The notes below the pieces were generated by a model. That model saw only the letters and a program-made list of their open reading frames with translations. It did no database searches and had not been told where the DNA came from. From Myroides sp. (lineage in GTDB: Bacteria > Bacteroidota > Bacteroidia > Flavobacteriales > Flavobacteriaceae): 7,606 bases of DNA. The position numbers were made by a program, and so were the translations under genes. Shown here piece by piece: positions 7,584 through 7,606 of the stretch. The first letter of the stretch is position 1; each line of letters starts with the position of its first letter. The stretch lies in the NCBI GenBank assembly GCA_018384465.1, contig JAHAYQ010000328.1, forward strand, positions 1-7,606. The letters run 5' to 3'.

Positions 7584-7606
7584 TTTAGTTTCTTAAAAAA
7601 ATTAAA

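Overview
The window looks like chromosomal DNA of a low-GC member of the Bacteroidota, most likely a Flavobacteriaceae species (Flavobacterium/Myroides-like). This rests on the A/T-rich sequence and codon use, A-rich leaders without clear Shine-Dalgarno motifs, and the protein content. The species cannot be named from the sequence alone. All five recognisable genes are on the minus strand. The only intergenic stretches are 139, 76, 109, 53 and 23 bp, so coding density is ordinary. No RNA gene, CRISPR array, insertion sequence, integrase, phage gene or attachment site was found.

Read in the direction of transcription (right to left), the window begins with a secreted dipeptidyl peptidase IV of the S9B family (5412-7583). 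It is complete and has every active-site residue I could check against human DPP4. Next, 53 bp downstream, is a POT/PTR2 proton-coupled di/tripeptide transporter (3772-5358). Together they form a simple peptide-scavenging unit: the peptidase releases X-Pro/X-Ala dipeptides in the periplasm or at the surface, and the transporter brings them across the inner membrane. A strong intrinsic terminator (15-bp perfect stem, 3710-3746) closes this unit.

Beyond the terminator, and probably from a promoter that abuts it, come a 195-aa LURP-one/tubby-C-terminal-like protein (3075-3662) and a 557-aa SWIM zinc-finger protein (1325-2998). The SWIM gene is visibly more A/T-rich than its neighbours, and no SNF2 helicase is seen beside it. 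The left edge is occupied by a second, diverged POT-like MFS transporter (1-1184), cut by the window end after 394 residues.

The DPP IV and transporter calls are firm. The functions of the LURP-one-like and SWIM proteins are not known beyond their domains. I see no convincing novel system. The points most worth checking are the LURP-one/SWIM pair sitting between two peptide-transporter paralogues, and the tightly abutting terminator and promoter.
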